NCBI RefSeq assembly: GCF_016907895.1
Contig: NZ_JAFBCV010000017.1
Span: 22,490 to 86,489, forward strand
Direction: 5' to 3'
DNA length: 64,000 bases
From: Shouchella xiaoxiensis
GTDB taxonomy: Bacteria > Bacillota > Bacilli > Bacillales > Bacillaceae_D
The position numbers were made by a program, and so were the translations under genes. The notes below the pieces were generated by a model. That model was not told the origin of the DNA. It saw only the letters and a list, made by a program, of their open reading frames with translations, and did no database searches. Shown here piece after piece: positions 9,091 through 17,867 of the stretch; position 1 is the stretch's first letter, and each line of letters opens with the position of its first letter.

Positions 9091-10038
9091 TTATCTACTA
9101 CCTTCTTGAAACATCTGATGCCGCACAACTTTATCTATAAAATTGGTTTGACAAAAACCGTTTACTTCTTCTTCACGATAGTGTTTTAAGAGTTCATTTA
9201 TCAGCTGATCATATCTCCCTGCATGCTCTAGCTGAGTAACATGCCTTGATATGCCGTCAAAATCAGAGCCGAAGCCAATGTTTCGTACGCCGCCACGACT
9301 TGCGACATAATCAAAGTGACGAAGTAAGTCTGCGATCGTTGCACCAGATTCATCTTTAATGAACGTCGGGAAAAACACAAGTCCAATAAATGAATTGTTT
9401 TCAATAAGCGCATCGATTTGATCATCGCGTAAATTTCGCTCATGTTGACAAACTGTATAGGCATTTGAGTGACTTGCAATCGTACAAGTTGACCGTTCGA
9501 TCACATCCCAAAACGCACGCAAGCTCAGATGAGAGACATCATTTAAGACCTTTGCTTGATTATTCCGCTCAATCACTTGTTTGCCAAATGACGTTAACCC
9601 AGCTCCTCGTTCTTCTCCAATTCCGTCAGCACATAGGTTGGCTTGATTCCACGTTAACCCGATTGAACAAATCCCCTGCTCATAAAGCCAGTCTAGCTTA
9701 CCTAGATCGGTCCCAACAGGGTCCATCCCTTCAAGTGACAAGACAGCTCCTATTTGGTCTGGCTGCAGCTGCTCAATCTCTGGTAAAGAACGAATATGAA
9801 TCATTCCCGGTACAGCTAACACCCGTTCATGAAACACATTAATCTGTTCTTGTACGACGCGGAACTTCACTTCATGAGGAGTGGTCTCAGGTACCCAAAT
9901 AGCAAAGACCTGTACGTTAACCTGTCCTGCCTTTAATCGCATAGCATTCGTATCAATCTCTACATCGTCTGCAAATGATTTACTCGTATCACGCCATAAT
10001 TTTAAAAGTGCATCACAGTGCGTATCAATTATTTTCAT
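9091..10038 (-). CDS. Membrane (renal-type) dipeptidase, peptidase family M19
   Basis: 315 residues, zinc-dependent amidohydrolase-fold dipeptidase. MKIIDTHCDALL supplies metal ligands His7 and Asp9; other family marks are LSLEGMDPVG (bridging Glu), DVSHLS, ASHSNAYTVC and IGFGSDFDGI. Start ATG 10036-10038 after AAAGGTGATTGAG; a GTG 9 bases upstream lies within that ribosome site. Cleaves dipeptides, possibly D-containing ones from peptidoglycan turnover. Downstream lipoprotein gene follows closely. Confidence 0.92.
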   Translation of the reverse strand: MKIIDTHCDALLKLWRDTSKSFADDVEIDTNAMRLKAGQVNVQVFAIWVPETTPHEVKFRVVQEQINVFHERVLAVPGMIHIRSLPEIEQLQPDQIGAVLSLEGMDPVGTDLGKLDWLYEQGICSIGLTWNQANLCADGIGEERGAGLTSFGKQVIERNNQAKVLNDVSHLSLRAFWDVIERSTCTIASHSNAYTVCQHERNLRDDQIDALIENNSFIGLVFFPTFIKDESGATIADLLRHFDYVASRGGVRNIGFGSDFDGISRHVTQLEHAGRYDQLINELLKHYREEEVNGFCQTNFIDKVVRHQMFQEGSR

Positions 10039-10125
10039 CTCAATCACCTTTCCGCCCGTCTATTCATACGATAAAGCAGATACCCATCGACTTGAACGTC
10101 ATACGATGGCTGGAGGTCTTACATT

Positions 10126-10545
10126 ATGTCCGATCATACACCTAAAGATAATCGTAATCCAAACTTCATGAATTCACTTGACCAGTTTTTTCAACAGACA
10201 TTCAGGCAACTGCCAAATCAATTCTGGTCGCAATCGATCCCTGTTCATGTTAACGAACAACGCCAACAATTCGTTATTACAGCTGATCTTCCTGGTGTCC
10301 AAAAACAACAAATAGAATTGCTTACCCGCTACCAATCCCTGATCATTCGCGTTGATCAGCATACAGAACAAACAACGATTGATGAGGATACGACCGCTGT
10401 CTCAAAGCAGAGGAGCAGCTCTCGTCGTGAACGGCGCATTCCTGTTCCGTTTTCATTCAGCGACGACGACATTCACGCTCAATTTGAGAACGGTCAATTA
10501 ATCGTCACCATAGCGGATAAGAGAAAATCGATTCCAATTCGTTAG
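10126..10545 (+). CDS. Hsp20/alpha-crystallin family small heat-shock protein
   Basis: 139 residues. An alpha-crystallin domain runs from about 45 to the end: PVHVNEQRQQFVITADLPGV, then GQLIVTIADK near the C-terminus, with a Ser/Arg-rich insert in the middle (SKQRSSSRRERR) where spore-coat relatives such as CotM/CotP also vary. It lacks a clear C-terminal IxI tail except SIPIR. Strong GGAGGT ribosome site. It precedes a YppG-like gene by 14 bases. Either a holdase chaperone or a minor coat protein. Confidence 0.85.
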   Translation: MSDHTPKDNRNPNFMNSLDQFFQQTFRQLPNQFWSQSIPVHVNEQRQQFVITADLPGVQKQQIELLTRYQSLIIRVDQHTEQTTIDEDTTAVSKQRSSSRRERRIPVPFSFSDDDIHAQFENGQLIVTIADKRKSIPIR

Positions 10546-10559
10546 AAAGGAGACTATCG

Positions 10560-10880
10560 ATGTTCATGCCACCACCTAGAAGGGGCTATCAACAACAGCC
10601 TGAACACATGAACCGTCAGATGCCACAAAGACGTGGTCGAGGCCAGCGTCCGCAACAGCAGCAACACCATCCACATCAAGGAGGCCCACAGCGATTTTAT
10701 CCAGGCGTGTCCCCTCAGCAACAGGCACAACCAAAGAAACGAAGCATGTGGTCTGCCCCTTTCACAAATGAACAAGGCAAGTTTGACATCGGCCGCTCTG
10801 CATCATCAGTCGATCAATTCGTCAAAACCATGCAGCAAGTCACCCCGTTTGTCTCAAAAGTAGGACGCTTCTTTAAATAG
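10560..10880 (+). CDS. YppG-like low-complexity protein
   Basis: 106 residues. The N-terminal two thirds is a low-complexity Gln/Pro/His/Arg segment (MPPPRRGYQQQPEHMNRQ...), followed by a conserved C-terminal block WSAPFTNEQGKFDI and VDQFVKTMQQVTPFVSKVG, the signature I associate with Bacillus YppG. Good ribosome site (GAAAGGAGACTATCG). Co-transcribed with the Hsp20 gene. The composition resembles coat or spore-surface proteins; role unproven. Confidence 0.75.
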   Translation: MFMPPPRRGYQQQPEHMNRQMPQRRGRGQRPQQQQHHPHQGGPQRFYPGVSPQQQAQPKKRSMWSAPFTNEQGKFDIGRSASSVDQFVKTMQQVTPFVSKVGRFFK

Positions 10881-10886
10881 AGAAAA

Positions 10887-10902
10887 AGCGGGATAACCCG
10901 CT
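10887..10902 (-). terminator. Short intrinsic terminator hairpin
   Basis: AGCGGG (10887-10892), ATAA loop, CCCGCT (10897-10902); the minus strand continues into TTTTT. It lies between convergent yppG-like and IscA-like genes. Confidence 0.6.
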
Positions 10903-11231
10903 CATTTAGTTAAATGATGCGGGTCCCAGCTTTTAGGTCGAACCTTCTGTGCATAGGCAAGCGTTCCTTGTGGCGCAAGAATTTTTAGCCCTTGTGACTC
11001 TACATAATCAAGCTTCACTTGCTCGCCAATTTCCTCGACTGCTTTCTTATCATAGAAAACCGTCAGCTCACCTACAGTAACAGACTCGTCTCCATCTAAC
11101 TGCTCGCCTTCTTGCACAAAATACTCAACCATCGTGCTGCATTCAAATGTATCTCTAGCACCAATCCGAATAAGTGCATGATCCCTTTCAAGCAAATACG
11201 CCACTGCTGCATCCGTTACTTCAACTTTCAT
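10902..11231 (-). CDS. Second HesB/IscA-like protein
   Basis: 109 residues of the iron-sulfur biosynthesis-like family (YqkB type): MKVEVTDAAVAYLLERDHAL, RIGARDTFECSTMVEY, and a C-terminal LAPQGTLAYAQKVRPKSWD. The conserved Cys of IscA are mostly missing (one Cys visible), so cluster transfer is doubtful. Start is the second ATG (11229-11231) because GGAGG abuts the first one directly. Separate from the IscA-like gene at 6.9 kb and not closely similar to it. Confidence 0.8.
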   Translation of the reverse strand: MKVEVTDAAVAYLLERDHALIRIGARDTFECSTMVEYFVQEGEQLDGDESVTVGELTVFYDKKAVEEIGEQVKLDYVESQGLKILAPQGTLAYAQKVRPKSWDPHHLTK

Positions 11232-11251
11232 TCGTTGCATCCTCCTCTTTC

Positions 11252-12472
11252 TTAAAGCAGATCGTCCTGCTCAAATAAATAGTCATACGGTATATCAATA
11301 AACACATACTGATTAGAGCTAATTGGATAGGAATACGTCCGAATCTGCTCATCTCGCTCAATATCGGTATATAAATCTGAAAGAATTCCTTTTTTTTCAA
11401 CGTTCATACGAACAATGTTTTCAAGAAAGTACGGGCGCCAGCTCCAATTTTTTGCTCGGCTTTCCTTTAAAAGAACCCAGTTGCCCTCGCTCGTCTTTTC
11501 CGCGTTACTTGATTCTTGTATACCGTCATCGTTGCATATGTAAACGCGAAATGTATAGGAAGTAAGTGCTTTAGCAATTCGCAGAACAACCGCATCAAAT
11601 GATTCAGCTTGTTCAACCGCTTTTAAAGCAAGCTTTAATTCTTGAGTAAGAGAATTAGACAGTTCAAACTGCGCTTCCATCTTTTTTCGTTCGAATAAAA
11701 TAAAATGATTCATGTCTTTCATTAACTTTTCTTTACAAGCTTTTCGTTCAATAAATGCTGAAGAGCCTTTTTGTAAGTAACCACCTTGGTAGTACCTACC
11801 TCCACTTCTCCAGGCATAATTTAGCTGTGCAAACGACTCAACTTGATCAAACAAAAGCGTTGCTCCAATCTTTCGAGCAAGAAGAGCGAGTGGCTGATGA
11901 ATATCGCGATACATTCCTGGAAGCATATTTTCTTCTAGGAAGGAACAATTAACGCGAATGACATTCGGTCGTAGCTGTGAAATAAATTCAAGCTGATGCG
12001 CTGTTGTTGAATCGGCATCAATTGCGATATGCACACCGAGACTTTGCAAATAAACAAGTGTATGCTTTACATCGAGTAACTCTTCTACTCCATGATCAAA
12101 TCCAATAATAAAAAAGAGTTTCTCAAGCCGAATTCCAACTGCTTTCATTTGCTCAATTCGCTCAAACAAGACGTCTCCACCGTTTTTTTTCAACAGCCTC
12201 ACATTGTAATGAAAAAACAGCAGCTGATTTTGTCCTTCCTTTGACAAATAATACTGAACGGCCTTTTCCTGTAAGTCATCCTCAAGCTCAATCCGAAAGT
12301 CACTCGGAATATCCTGATCAGCAAAAAACCAATTCAAGTTCCGTTTTTCACTTCCATCATGCCAAAATGCCTCTACTTCGTAACCAATCACAGATTGCGT
12401 ATCTGCGCTTAAAATAGGGGTAAAATACGGAACAACTTGGTTTTTGTTCATCATAATATCAAGTGGATCCAC
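11252..12472 (-). CDS. ykuI: YkuI-type EAL-domain protein, catalytic residues degenerate
   Basis: 406 residues. N-terminal EAL-fold domain (about 10-250) and C-terminal PAS-like domain (about 280-406) containing KNWSWRPYFLENI and RTYSYPIS, typical of B. subtilis YkuI. The EAL site is eroded: the EAL motif reads YEVEAF, the Lys of the KID motif is Arg (VIRVN) and the metal-binding Glu near the fourth strand is replaced (FFIIGFDH). Probably a c-di-GMP binder or structural relic, not a phosphodiesterase. Start is GTG 12470-12472 preceded by AAAGGGTGATCAC; homology begins exactly there (VDPLDI). Confidence 0.9.
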   Translation of the reverse strand: MDPLDIMMNKNQVVPYFTPILSADTQSVIGYEVEAFWHDGSEKRNLNWFFADQDIPSDFRIELEDDLQEKAVQYYLSKEGQNQLLFFHYNVRLLKKNGGDVLFERIEQMKAVGIRLEKLFFIIGFDHGVEELLDVKHTLVYLQSLGVHIAIDADSTTAHQLEFISQLRPNVIRVNCSFLEENMLPGMYRDIHQPLALLARKIGATLLFDQVESFAQLNYAWRSGGRYYQGGYLQKGSSAFIERKACKEKLMKDMNHFILFERKKMEAQFELSNSLTQELKLALKAVEQAESFDAVVLRIAKALTSYTFRVYICNDDGIQESSNAEKTSEGNWVLLKESRAKNWSWRPYFLENIVRMNVEKKGILSDLYTDIERDEQIRTYSYPISSNQYVFIDIPYDYLFEQDDLL

Positions 12473-12531
12473 GTGATCACCCTTTCTTTCAACGACATCT
12501 GCGCCTATTGTATCACATTCATTACCACTTT

Positions 12532-13380
12532 CTATGAATGGAGTGCTTGTAAAAAGACCTTGATTTTTGCCGCGGTTTGCTTCGGCTGTTCTTCTGCTAA
12601 TAAATGCCCACATTTTTTTAATGATTCAAACCGGCTGTTCGGTAAATCACGGACTAGTCTTTTGGAAGTTTCAACTGGAATTAACGGATCATTTTCACCC
12701 GTTATCACAAGCGTTTGCTGCGTAATCTGCTGCAATTGTTCAGGGGATAAATCACCTTCCCGTTGACGCGTCAACTGCAAGAGTCCTTTTGCAAAATTCG
12801 TATCCAACAAAGGTTGCTTATAGGCATGAATCATGGCTTTCGTTAACGTTTTTTTTCGATAAACAGCTTCTTGTAAAAGCAATTCGATTGGCGGCTTATT
12901 AATGTATAGGCTTAAATAATGGGACACAAAAGGCAAATAGGAGGCAAGCCGATAAAGCGACTTCACTTGTTTTAAATAGCCAGAGCTCGCTAAAAGTATG
13001 AGCGCCTCTACCCGTTCACGGTGATACAATGCGGTATAAAGCGCGACTTGTCCTCCCATTGAATGGCCAACTAAGACAGCTTGTTGAATGCGTAAGGAAT
13101 CGAGCAAAGCTACAACGATCGTCGAATAAGCTTGAAACGAATAAGCTCTTGCTTCATGTTTTGAGCTTCGGCCAAACCCCGGTAAATCACAAAGCAACAC
13201 ATCGTAGTCCTTACGAAAATAAGAAATTAAACGGCTAAATGAATGGGTAGATGCAAAAAAACCGTGAATCATACATAAAGTCCCTTTTTTTCTACCAGTA
13301 CATGGATACCATTCGTAATACACACTCGCTCCGTGTAAAGCTAAATAAGACGATTTAAGCATGGCGTTTCTCCTCTTCAT
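12532..13380 (-). CDS. Alpha/beta hydrolase
   Basis: 282 residues of the classical alpha/beta-hydrolase fold: MIHGFFAST oxyanion region, DLPGFGRSS, nucleophile elbow VGHSMGGQ, acid in GENDPLIP and catalytic His in CGHLLAEEQP. A cap region lies in the middle. Start ATG 13378-13380 is set by AAAGGGGGTGAGCGA. It ends 59 bases before ykuI, pointing the same way, so the two may be co-transcribed. Substrate unknown; could be a carboxylesterase, thioesterase or C-C hydrolase. Confidence 0.88.
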   Translation of the reverse strand: MKRRNAMLKSSYLALHGASVYYEWYPCTGRKKGTLCMIHGFFASTHSFSRLISYFRKDYDVLLCDLPGFGRSSKHEARAYSFQAYSTIVVALLDSLRIQQAVLVGHSMGGQVALYTALYHRERVEALILLASSGYLKQVKSLYRLASYLPFVSHYLSLYINKPPIELLLQEAVYRKKTLTKAMIHAYKQPLLDTNFAKGLLQLTRQREGDLSPEQLQQITQQTLVITGENDPLIPVETSKRLVRDLPNSRFESLKKCGHLLAEEQPKQTAAKIKVFLQALHS

Positions 13381-13424
13381 TCGCTCACCCCCTTTAGCCT
13401 TAGAATGCACGATAAACGAAAAAA

Positions 13425-13442
13425 AAACCGATTGCTCGGTTT
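13425..13442 (-). terminator. Terminator of metA
   Basis: AAACCGA (13425-13431), TTGC loop, TCGGTTT (13436-13442); on the minus strand it is followed by nine T residues. It overlaps the last codon of metA. Confidence 0.85.
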
Positions 13443-14355
13443 AGTAATCGTGTAAATGAAACGGTGTTTCCTGATACACATAATAATTTAACCAGTTGGA
13501 AAACAGTAAATTAGAATGAGCCCGCCACTGCAGCGGTGGCATCGCTTCTGTATCTCCTTCAGGAAAATAATTAAATGGAACATCACATGCAAGCCCCTGC
13601 TTCTGATCACGTTCATATTCAAGCTTAAGCGTATGAGCATCGTATTCTGAATGCCCCATTACAAACACACGCTTTCCGTCTTTTGATGAAGCAATGTAAA
13701 CACCAGCTTCTTCCGAAGAACTCAAAATCTCTAGATCTGGAATTTGCTCAATATCTTCCCTAGCAACGGTTGTATGACGGGAATGAGGTGCTAAAAAATA
13801 GTCATCAAACCCCCGCAGCAGATTAACGTTTGGCACGTCGACGGTATGCGTGTAAATGCCAAACAATTTCGACGTTAATGGCTGCTTTTTTACATCGTAA
13901 TGATGAAATAAGCCCGCTTGCGCTCCCCAGCAAATATGAAGCGTTGAGGTCACATTTGTCGTCGTCCAATCGAGAATAGAGGTCATTTCGTTCCAATACG
14001 TGACGTTATGAAATGGCAACGTTTCAATCGGAGCACCGGTAATAATCATGCCATCGAACTTCATCTGCTTCACTTCATCAATTGTTTTATAAAACAGGTT
14101 AAGATGTTCTTTTGAAGTGTTTTTCGGTTGGTGTGTACTTGGATGTAACAGCGATACATCTACTTGAAGCGGAGTATTTCCAAGCAGTCGGATAAGCTGT
14201 GTTTCTGTTTCTTGCTTCGTTGGCATCAAATTTAAAATACAAATTTTTAACGGACGAATATCCTGCGTATATGCTCTGCTCTCATCCATAACGAAGATTT
14301 TTTCTTTAAGTAACTTCTCTTTCGCAGGCAAGTGATCAGGTATTTTTATCGGCAT
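13441..14355 (-). CDS. metA: Homoserine O-acyltransferase MetA (acetyl-CoA type by Glu111)
   Basis: 304 residues. Transfers an acyl group from acyl-CoA to homoserine at the start of methionine synthesis. Catalytic Cys142 (HICWGAQ), His235 and Glu237 (MGHSEYD) are present. Residue 111 is Glu (GAPIETLPF); work on Bacillus cereus MetA found that Glu at this position selects acetyl-CoA whereas Gly selects succinyl-CoA, so O-acetylhomoserine is predicted. A promoter lies upstream; I see no S-box riboswitch in the leader. Single-gene unit with its own terminator. Confidence 0.95.
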   Translation of the reverse strand: MPIKIPDHLPAKEKLLKEKIFVMDESRAYTQDIRPLKICILNLMPTKQETETQLIRLLGNTPLQVDVSLLHPSTHQPKNTSKEHLNLFYKTIDEVKQMKFDGMIITGAPIETLPFHNVTYWNEMTSILDWTTTNVTSTLHICWGAQAGLFHHYDVKKQPLTSKLFGIYTHTVDVPNVNLLRGFDDYFLAPHSRHTTVAREDIEQIPDLEILSSSEEAGVYIASSKDGKRVFVMGHSEYDAHTLKLEYERDQKQGLACDVPFNYFPEGDTEAMPPLQWRAHSNLLFSNWLNYYVYQETPFHLHDY

Positions 14356-14397
14356 TGGTCCACTCCCCTATGATGACTTGTTTTGCTTTTTCATATT

Positions 14398-14426
14398 ATC
14401 TTATCGCAGTGTAAAAGGCTTTTCAA
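14398..14426 (-). promoter_or_regulatory. Sigma-A-type promoter of metA
   Basis: Minus-strand TTGAAA (14421-14426) and TAAGAT (14398-14403) with a 17-base spacer, about 45 bases before the metA start. Confidence 0.55.
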
Positions 14427-14508
14427 TGAGTAAATTCAATCTTGACTTTTTATTCAGAAAATCATACATTCAGCTTAAATGTTCTTTATTTCAAAAAGAG
14501 GTGGTTAG

Positions 14509-14808
14509 ATGGAAAAACCCAATAGGAGTGTTGTGAACAAGTCTCTTTTTATCGTCACGCTGGTGCTAAGTCATCTCATGATGATTTTCCCCTACGTATT
14601 TTATGTATTTTTCAAATCTTTCGTTAATCCTTCCGCAGACCAACCTGAGGTGCTTTATTCGAATGGAATGATTTTGTTTTTAATGATTGTAACGGTATTT
14701 GTGCTCGTTAGCTTTGTCCTCAATTTTATTTTTAAAAACTATTACGGTATTTTTTTAGCATGCCTAATATCTGTTGCATGTTTAATTACGTTTATTCAAG
14801 CCTTTTAA
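14509..14808 (+). CDS. Small three-helix membrane protein, unknown
   Basis: 99 residues with three predicted membrane helices (about 12-36, 50-70, 75-97) and a short extracytoplasmic loop containing PSADQPEVLYSNG. Ribosome site AAAAAGAGGTGG precedes the ATG. Nothing in it suggests an enzyme. Transcribed away from metA and towards a BASS transporter with a 118-base gap that contains a TATAAT, so the two are probably separate units. Confidence 0.7.
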   Translation: MEKPNRSVVNKSLFIVTLVLSHLMMIFPYVFYVFFKSFVNPSADQPEVLYSNGMILFLMIVTVFVLVSFVLNFIFKNYYGIFLACLISVACLITFIQAF

Positions 14809-14926
14809 AGCAATACTATTGTACAAACATATCGACGATCTTCCCCACAGTCTGTATAATGTTGTACACACAAAGAGAACAAAAGTATTTTAAATACGCA
14901 CATTTGTAACGAGTGGGGAGAGAATT

Positions 14927-15889
14927 ATGAAACAGCTAGAAGCAATCAGTTCATTCGCAGGAAAATATTTTGTGTTTTTCGTCATTGGAGCAAGCGTGCT
15001 TGCTTTTTTTGTTCCTGATCCGTTTTTACCAATTAGTAGCTACGTTCCAATTCTACTCGGCGTTATCATGTTTGGCATGGGCATGACTTTAAAACCAGTT
15101 GATTTTAAAATGATTGCAAAACACCCACTACCCGTCCTTATCGGTTTGGTTGCCCAGTTTTCAATTATGCCGTTAGCAGCGCTTGCGATCGCTTATCTCT
15201 TGCAATTACCAGCTGAGCTCGCTGCCGGACTCGTTTTACTTGGCTCAGTACCTGGAGGAACGTCTTCCAATGTGATGGTTTATTTAGCAAAAGGCAATTT
15301 GCCTCTGTCCATTACGATGACCTCGTTCTCTACACTCGTAGCACCATTAGCCACGCCAGCGATTTTGTATGTCTTAGCGAATCAATGGATGCCCGTGCAA
15401 TTTTGGGATATGTTCACAATGATTGTTCAAGTCATTATCGTACCAGTTGCATTAGGCGTAACAGTCAAACGCTTCCTACCAACCTTAGCCCGTCAAACCG
15501 AGAAAGGCATGCCACTCCTTTCCGTTTTAGCGGTACTCGCCATTTTGTCAGCTGTTGTCGCGGCCAATAACGAAGCACTTGCCTCAACTGGACCTGCCGT
15601 ATTTATTGCGGTAATGCTTCATAACGCATCTGGTCTAGCACTTGGGTATTTGGCAGCTGCGGCTTTTCGTTTAACCCCAAGTCAGCGCCGTGCCGTTTCT
15701 ATTGAAATTGGGATGCAGAACACAGGTCTTGGCGCAACACTTGCGACTGCGCATTTAACACCATTCGCAGCGATTCCAAGCGTCATCGGTGCGGCTTGGC
15801 ATAATTTTACCGGAACAATCATGGCAACGTACTGGTCGCGGAAGCAGCTGAAGGATGAGGATCTGCCTCACAAAGAGAAAAGTGCATAA
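14927..15889 (+). CDS. Bile acid:sodium symporter (BASS) family transporter
   Basis: 320 residues, about ten membrane helices. Family marks are LGVIMFGMGMTL near the N-terminus, LLGSVPGGTSSNVMVYLAKG (Na+ site region) and EIGMQNTGLGATLA near the end. In Bacillus this is the YocS type. BASS proteins move organic anions with Na+ (for example pantoate, pyruvate or other keto acids); the substrate here is unknown. Strong GGGGAGAG ribosome site and a long terminator follow. Confidence 0.92.
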   Translation: MKQLEAISSFAGKYFVFFVIGASVLAFFVPDPFLPISSYVPILLGVIMFGMGMTLKPVDFKMIAKHPLPVLIGLVAQFSIMPLAALAIAYLLQLPAELAAGLVLLGSVPGGTSSNVMVYLAKGNLPLSITMTSFSTLVAPLATPAILYVLANQWMPVQFWDMFTMIVQVIIVPVALGVTVKRFLPTLARQTEKGMPLLSVLAVLAILSAVVAANNEALASTGPAVFIAVMLHNASGLALGYLAAAAFRLTPSQRRAVSIEIGMQNTGLGATLATAHLTPFAAIPSVIGAAWHNFTGTIMATYWSRKQLKDEDLPHKEKSA

Positions 15890-15915
15890 TCATAAGTTTG
15901 TCTTTAATTAAAAAA

Positions 15916-15956
15916 GTCTGCGGCATCGGGTTACATGTAAACCCGATGCCGCAGAC
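15916..15956. terminator. Long bidirectional terminator hairpin
   Basis: A 17-bp perfect inverted repeat: GTCTGCGGCATCGGGTT at 15916-15932 and its complement at 15940-15956, loop of 7. The minus strand continues into TTTTT. It separates the BASS gene from a convergent small gene. Confidence 0.85.
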
Positions 15957-15963
15957 CTCTTCA

Positions 15964-16134
15964 TTATTCTAGCCTTGTGCCCCAATGTTTCATAAATAAA
16001 GCAACCAAAAGAATGATAGCTGCGCTTATCGCCTGACCGATCCAGAACCGTACTCCATAATCTCCTGTGAAAAACAAGATGAGCCAAGCAAGAATGAGGA
16101 CCGCAAATATGATCGTCCTCCACTTCTTTTTCAA
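15964..16134 (-). CDS. Small two-helix membrane protein with TTG start
   Basis: 56 residues beginning at TTG 16132-16134 behind a near-perfect ribosome site (GAAAGGAGGAGATCGCA). The product, KKKWRTIIFAVLILAWLILF then a charged turn and ISAAIILLVALFMKHWG, forms two membrane helices. A longer ATG-start reading in another frame of this strand (15908-16180) lacks a ribosome site and has poor composition. Function unknown. Confidence 0.7.
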   Translation of the reverse strand: MKKKWRTIIFAVLILAWLILFFTGDYGVRFWIGQAISAAIILLVALFMKHWGTRLE

Positions 16135-16314
16135 TGCGATCTCCTCCTTTCCCCTCTGTCTCTCTTACCCGACATCTCAAAAAACGACGCTATAAAAAAA
16201 GAAAACTTTAACACCCCAAGCTTTCTTTGAAATCATGTAAGAGCCCTATTTCTCTATGCTGATGTCTGCCGTGCTTTATTAACCCTACACGTTATTCGTA
16301 AGATGCCAAAAAAC

Positions 16315-16337
16315 AGAGGCTTTTCGTTTCAACCTCT
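16315..16337 (-). terminator. Terminator of the DinB-like gene
   Basis: AGAGGCT (16315-16321) and AACCTCT (16331-16337) pair; the minus strand continues into TTTTTT. Overlaps the stop of the DUF1572 gene. Confidence 0.55.
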
Positions 16338-16874
16338 ACTTTTTTTCATCATCTGATTCCTATAATCTTCCGACTGTCCTCTTGCAATGCTTAGCGTTTC
16401 CCAGTCCTCACCTTTGAGCATTTTCCCAACATAAACAATTTGTCCAACATGATAACCGTAATGCGCCATTTGCCGCTCAATCGCATCTATAACGGTATGG
16501 GTTTCTCCTCTAATCGTGATAATTTTCGTTAAATCATTTTCATTTAAATAGTTGAGCGTCTCCATTACGACTTGCCAGCCTTTTTCCCACAGCGCAAAAA
16601 TCGTTTCTTTAGAACTTTTTCCTTCAATAAATTCTTGATCACGATTTCGATTTGACTTCTCGCCATCACTCGTTAAAAAATCAGACCAGCGCGAGACCAT
16701 ATTCCCACTCATATGCTTGATAATAACGGCGATACTGTTAGATTGCTCATTAGGTTGGTAATGAAGTTCGTTTTCAGAGAGCTGAGCAATCGTCTTTTCA
16801 CCAAGCTGTTTTGTGCTTAGAAATCGTTCTCTTACAACTTGAAGGTAGATGAACGCAATCGTTTGGTCTGTCAT
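16329..16874 (-). CDS. DinB-like metal-binding protein (DUF1572)
   Basis: 181 residues, four-helix DinB fold. The three expected metal-binding His residues are seen in VIIKHMSGN and MAHYGYHVGQ. Family members include bacillithiol-dependent transferases and proteins of unknown role; this DUF1572 branch is uncharacterised. The start is ATG 16872-16874, 7 bases after AAGGAG; a TTG six bases upstream is too close. Upstream lie three small membrane-protein genes on the same strand. Confidence 0.85.
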   Translation of the reverse strand: MTDQTIAFIYLQVVRERFLSTKQLGEKTIAQLSENELHYQPNEQSNSIAVIIKHMSGNMVSRWSDFLTSDGEKSNRNRDQEFIEGKSSKETIFALWEKGWQVVMETLNYLNENDLTKIITIRGETHTVIDAIERQMAHYGYHVGQIVYVGKMLKGEDWETLSIARGQSEDYRNQMMKKSRG

Positions 16875-16931
16875 TTTCAAACTCCTTCAGTAATAATTTA
16901 TGCTCGCTAATGATCATATCAAAAGTCAAGA

Positions 16932-17141
16932 TTACTCGTTACATTGAAACGATTTCACTTCAGTCAACGTCTTAACAATCTTCGGCTTTCCTCCATTGTC
17001 GTAACAACCCTCGGTTAAACTGTTTGCTTCTACATGCGTAAAATAAACTTGTGCTGCAAACAGAAGTAAGCTTACTAGTAAGATTAGAATGCTACAAATC
17101 AAGATCCATTTTAAGCCAGTCGTATGTCTTATTCTTTCCAT
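16932..17141 (-). CDS. Small single-pass membrane protein
   Basis: 69 residues: basic N-terminus (MERIRHTTGLKW), one membrane helix (about 12-35) and an extracytoplasmic tail with two Cys residues (EGCYDNGGKPKIV, FQCNE) that could form a disulfide. Start ATG 17139-17141 follows GGAGGCATTTGTAT. First in a row of three small membrane-protein genes; no family recognised. Confidence 0.65.
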   Translation of the reverse strand: MERIRHTTGLKWILICSILILLVSLLLFAAQVYFTHVEANSLTEGCYDNGGKPKIVKTLTEVKSFQCNE

Positions 17142-17214
17142 ATACAAATGCCTCCGATAATGAAATGTAAAGCTCAAATTTCTCAATAAAACTGACTCTG
17201 ATGAATTTAAACGT

Positions 17215-17421
17215 TTAACAACGTTCCTCTTTCATTTTTTGTCGGAGATGATGAACCACCGCACTCAAGCCAAGACTAGTAAGAATGAAAGAAATAGGCA
17301 GAGAACTGTATGATGAGCTACCAACTGGACTCCATAGTAGAAGTGCAATTGAGCTTAGAATGAACAAGACCGCTAAGACAATGAAACTGTTTTTTATTAA
17401 AATTAAATTCTTAATCTTCAT
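17215..17421 (-). CDS. Small two-helix membrane protein
   Basis: 68 residues with two hydrophobic helices (about 8-31 and 38-56) separated by a Ser/Pro-rich loop and ending in a basic tail. Ribosome site AAAGGAGGGCACAAA directly upstream. It lies 21 bases after the 17443 gene, so probably co-transcribed. Unknown function. Confidence 0.65.
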   Translation of the reverse strand: MKIKNLILIKNSFIVLAVLFILSSIALLLWSPVGSSSYSSLPISFILTSLGLSAVVHHLRQKMKEERC

Positions 17422-17442
17422 TTTGTGCCCTCCTTTTACCCT

Positions 17443-17742
17443 TTACTGTCGTTTATTACGAATCACATGAAAAACAACTCCAACAATGACCATTAAAATG
17501 GCCGCAATTAATGAGATAAACATGGAGAAGACTGCTCCGAATGCTGGACCTGCCCCTTCATTATGCTCAGTATATTTGAGAACGAGCATAATGATTACGT
17601 AGCATAAAATCCCCGTACCGGCTAAGACAGAAGCGCTAATATAAAACGAATATGGTTTCCGAGTAATTAATAGAAAAATGATTAAGCCCACCGTCAGTAA
17701 AATCGGAAAACCTGAAACAAATTCAAGCCATTCAGAATTCAC
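17443..17742 (-). CDS. Small three-helix membrane protein
   Basis: 99 residues with three predicted helices and a loop EHNEGAGPAFG between the second and third. Start placed at GTG 17740-17742, 8 bases after AAAGGGTG; an upstream in-frame GTG overlaps that site. Followed closely by the 17215 gene. Integral membrane protein of unknown role. Confidence 0.65.
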   Translation of the reverse strand: MNSEWLEFVSGFPILLTVGLIIFLLITRKPYSFYISASVLAGTGILCYVIIMLVLKYTEHNEGAGPAFGAVFSMFISLIAAILMVIVGVVFHVIRNKRQ

Positions 17743-17867
17743 ATTTAGCACACCCTTTAACAGAAAATGGTATTAACCTCACTCTAACATAGGGTTCTAG
17801 AAAGTTCATACTTTTAAAGCGATTCAGCTTGTTATTACTTAATCGTTAAATTTTTCAAGCAAATCTT

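Noticed and set aside
14356..14508. S-box (SAM) riboswitch before metA
   Set aside because: The leader is short, with a promoter about 45 bases before the start, and shows none of the conserved S-box segments.
15908..16180. 90-residue minus-strand frame starting at 16180
   Set aside because: Spans a terminator, lacks a ribosome site, and a 56-residue TTG-start frame with an excellent ribosome site fits better.
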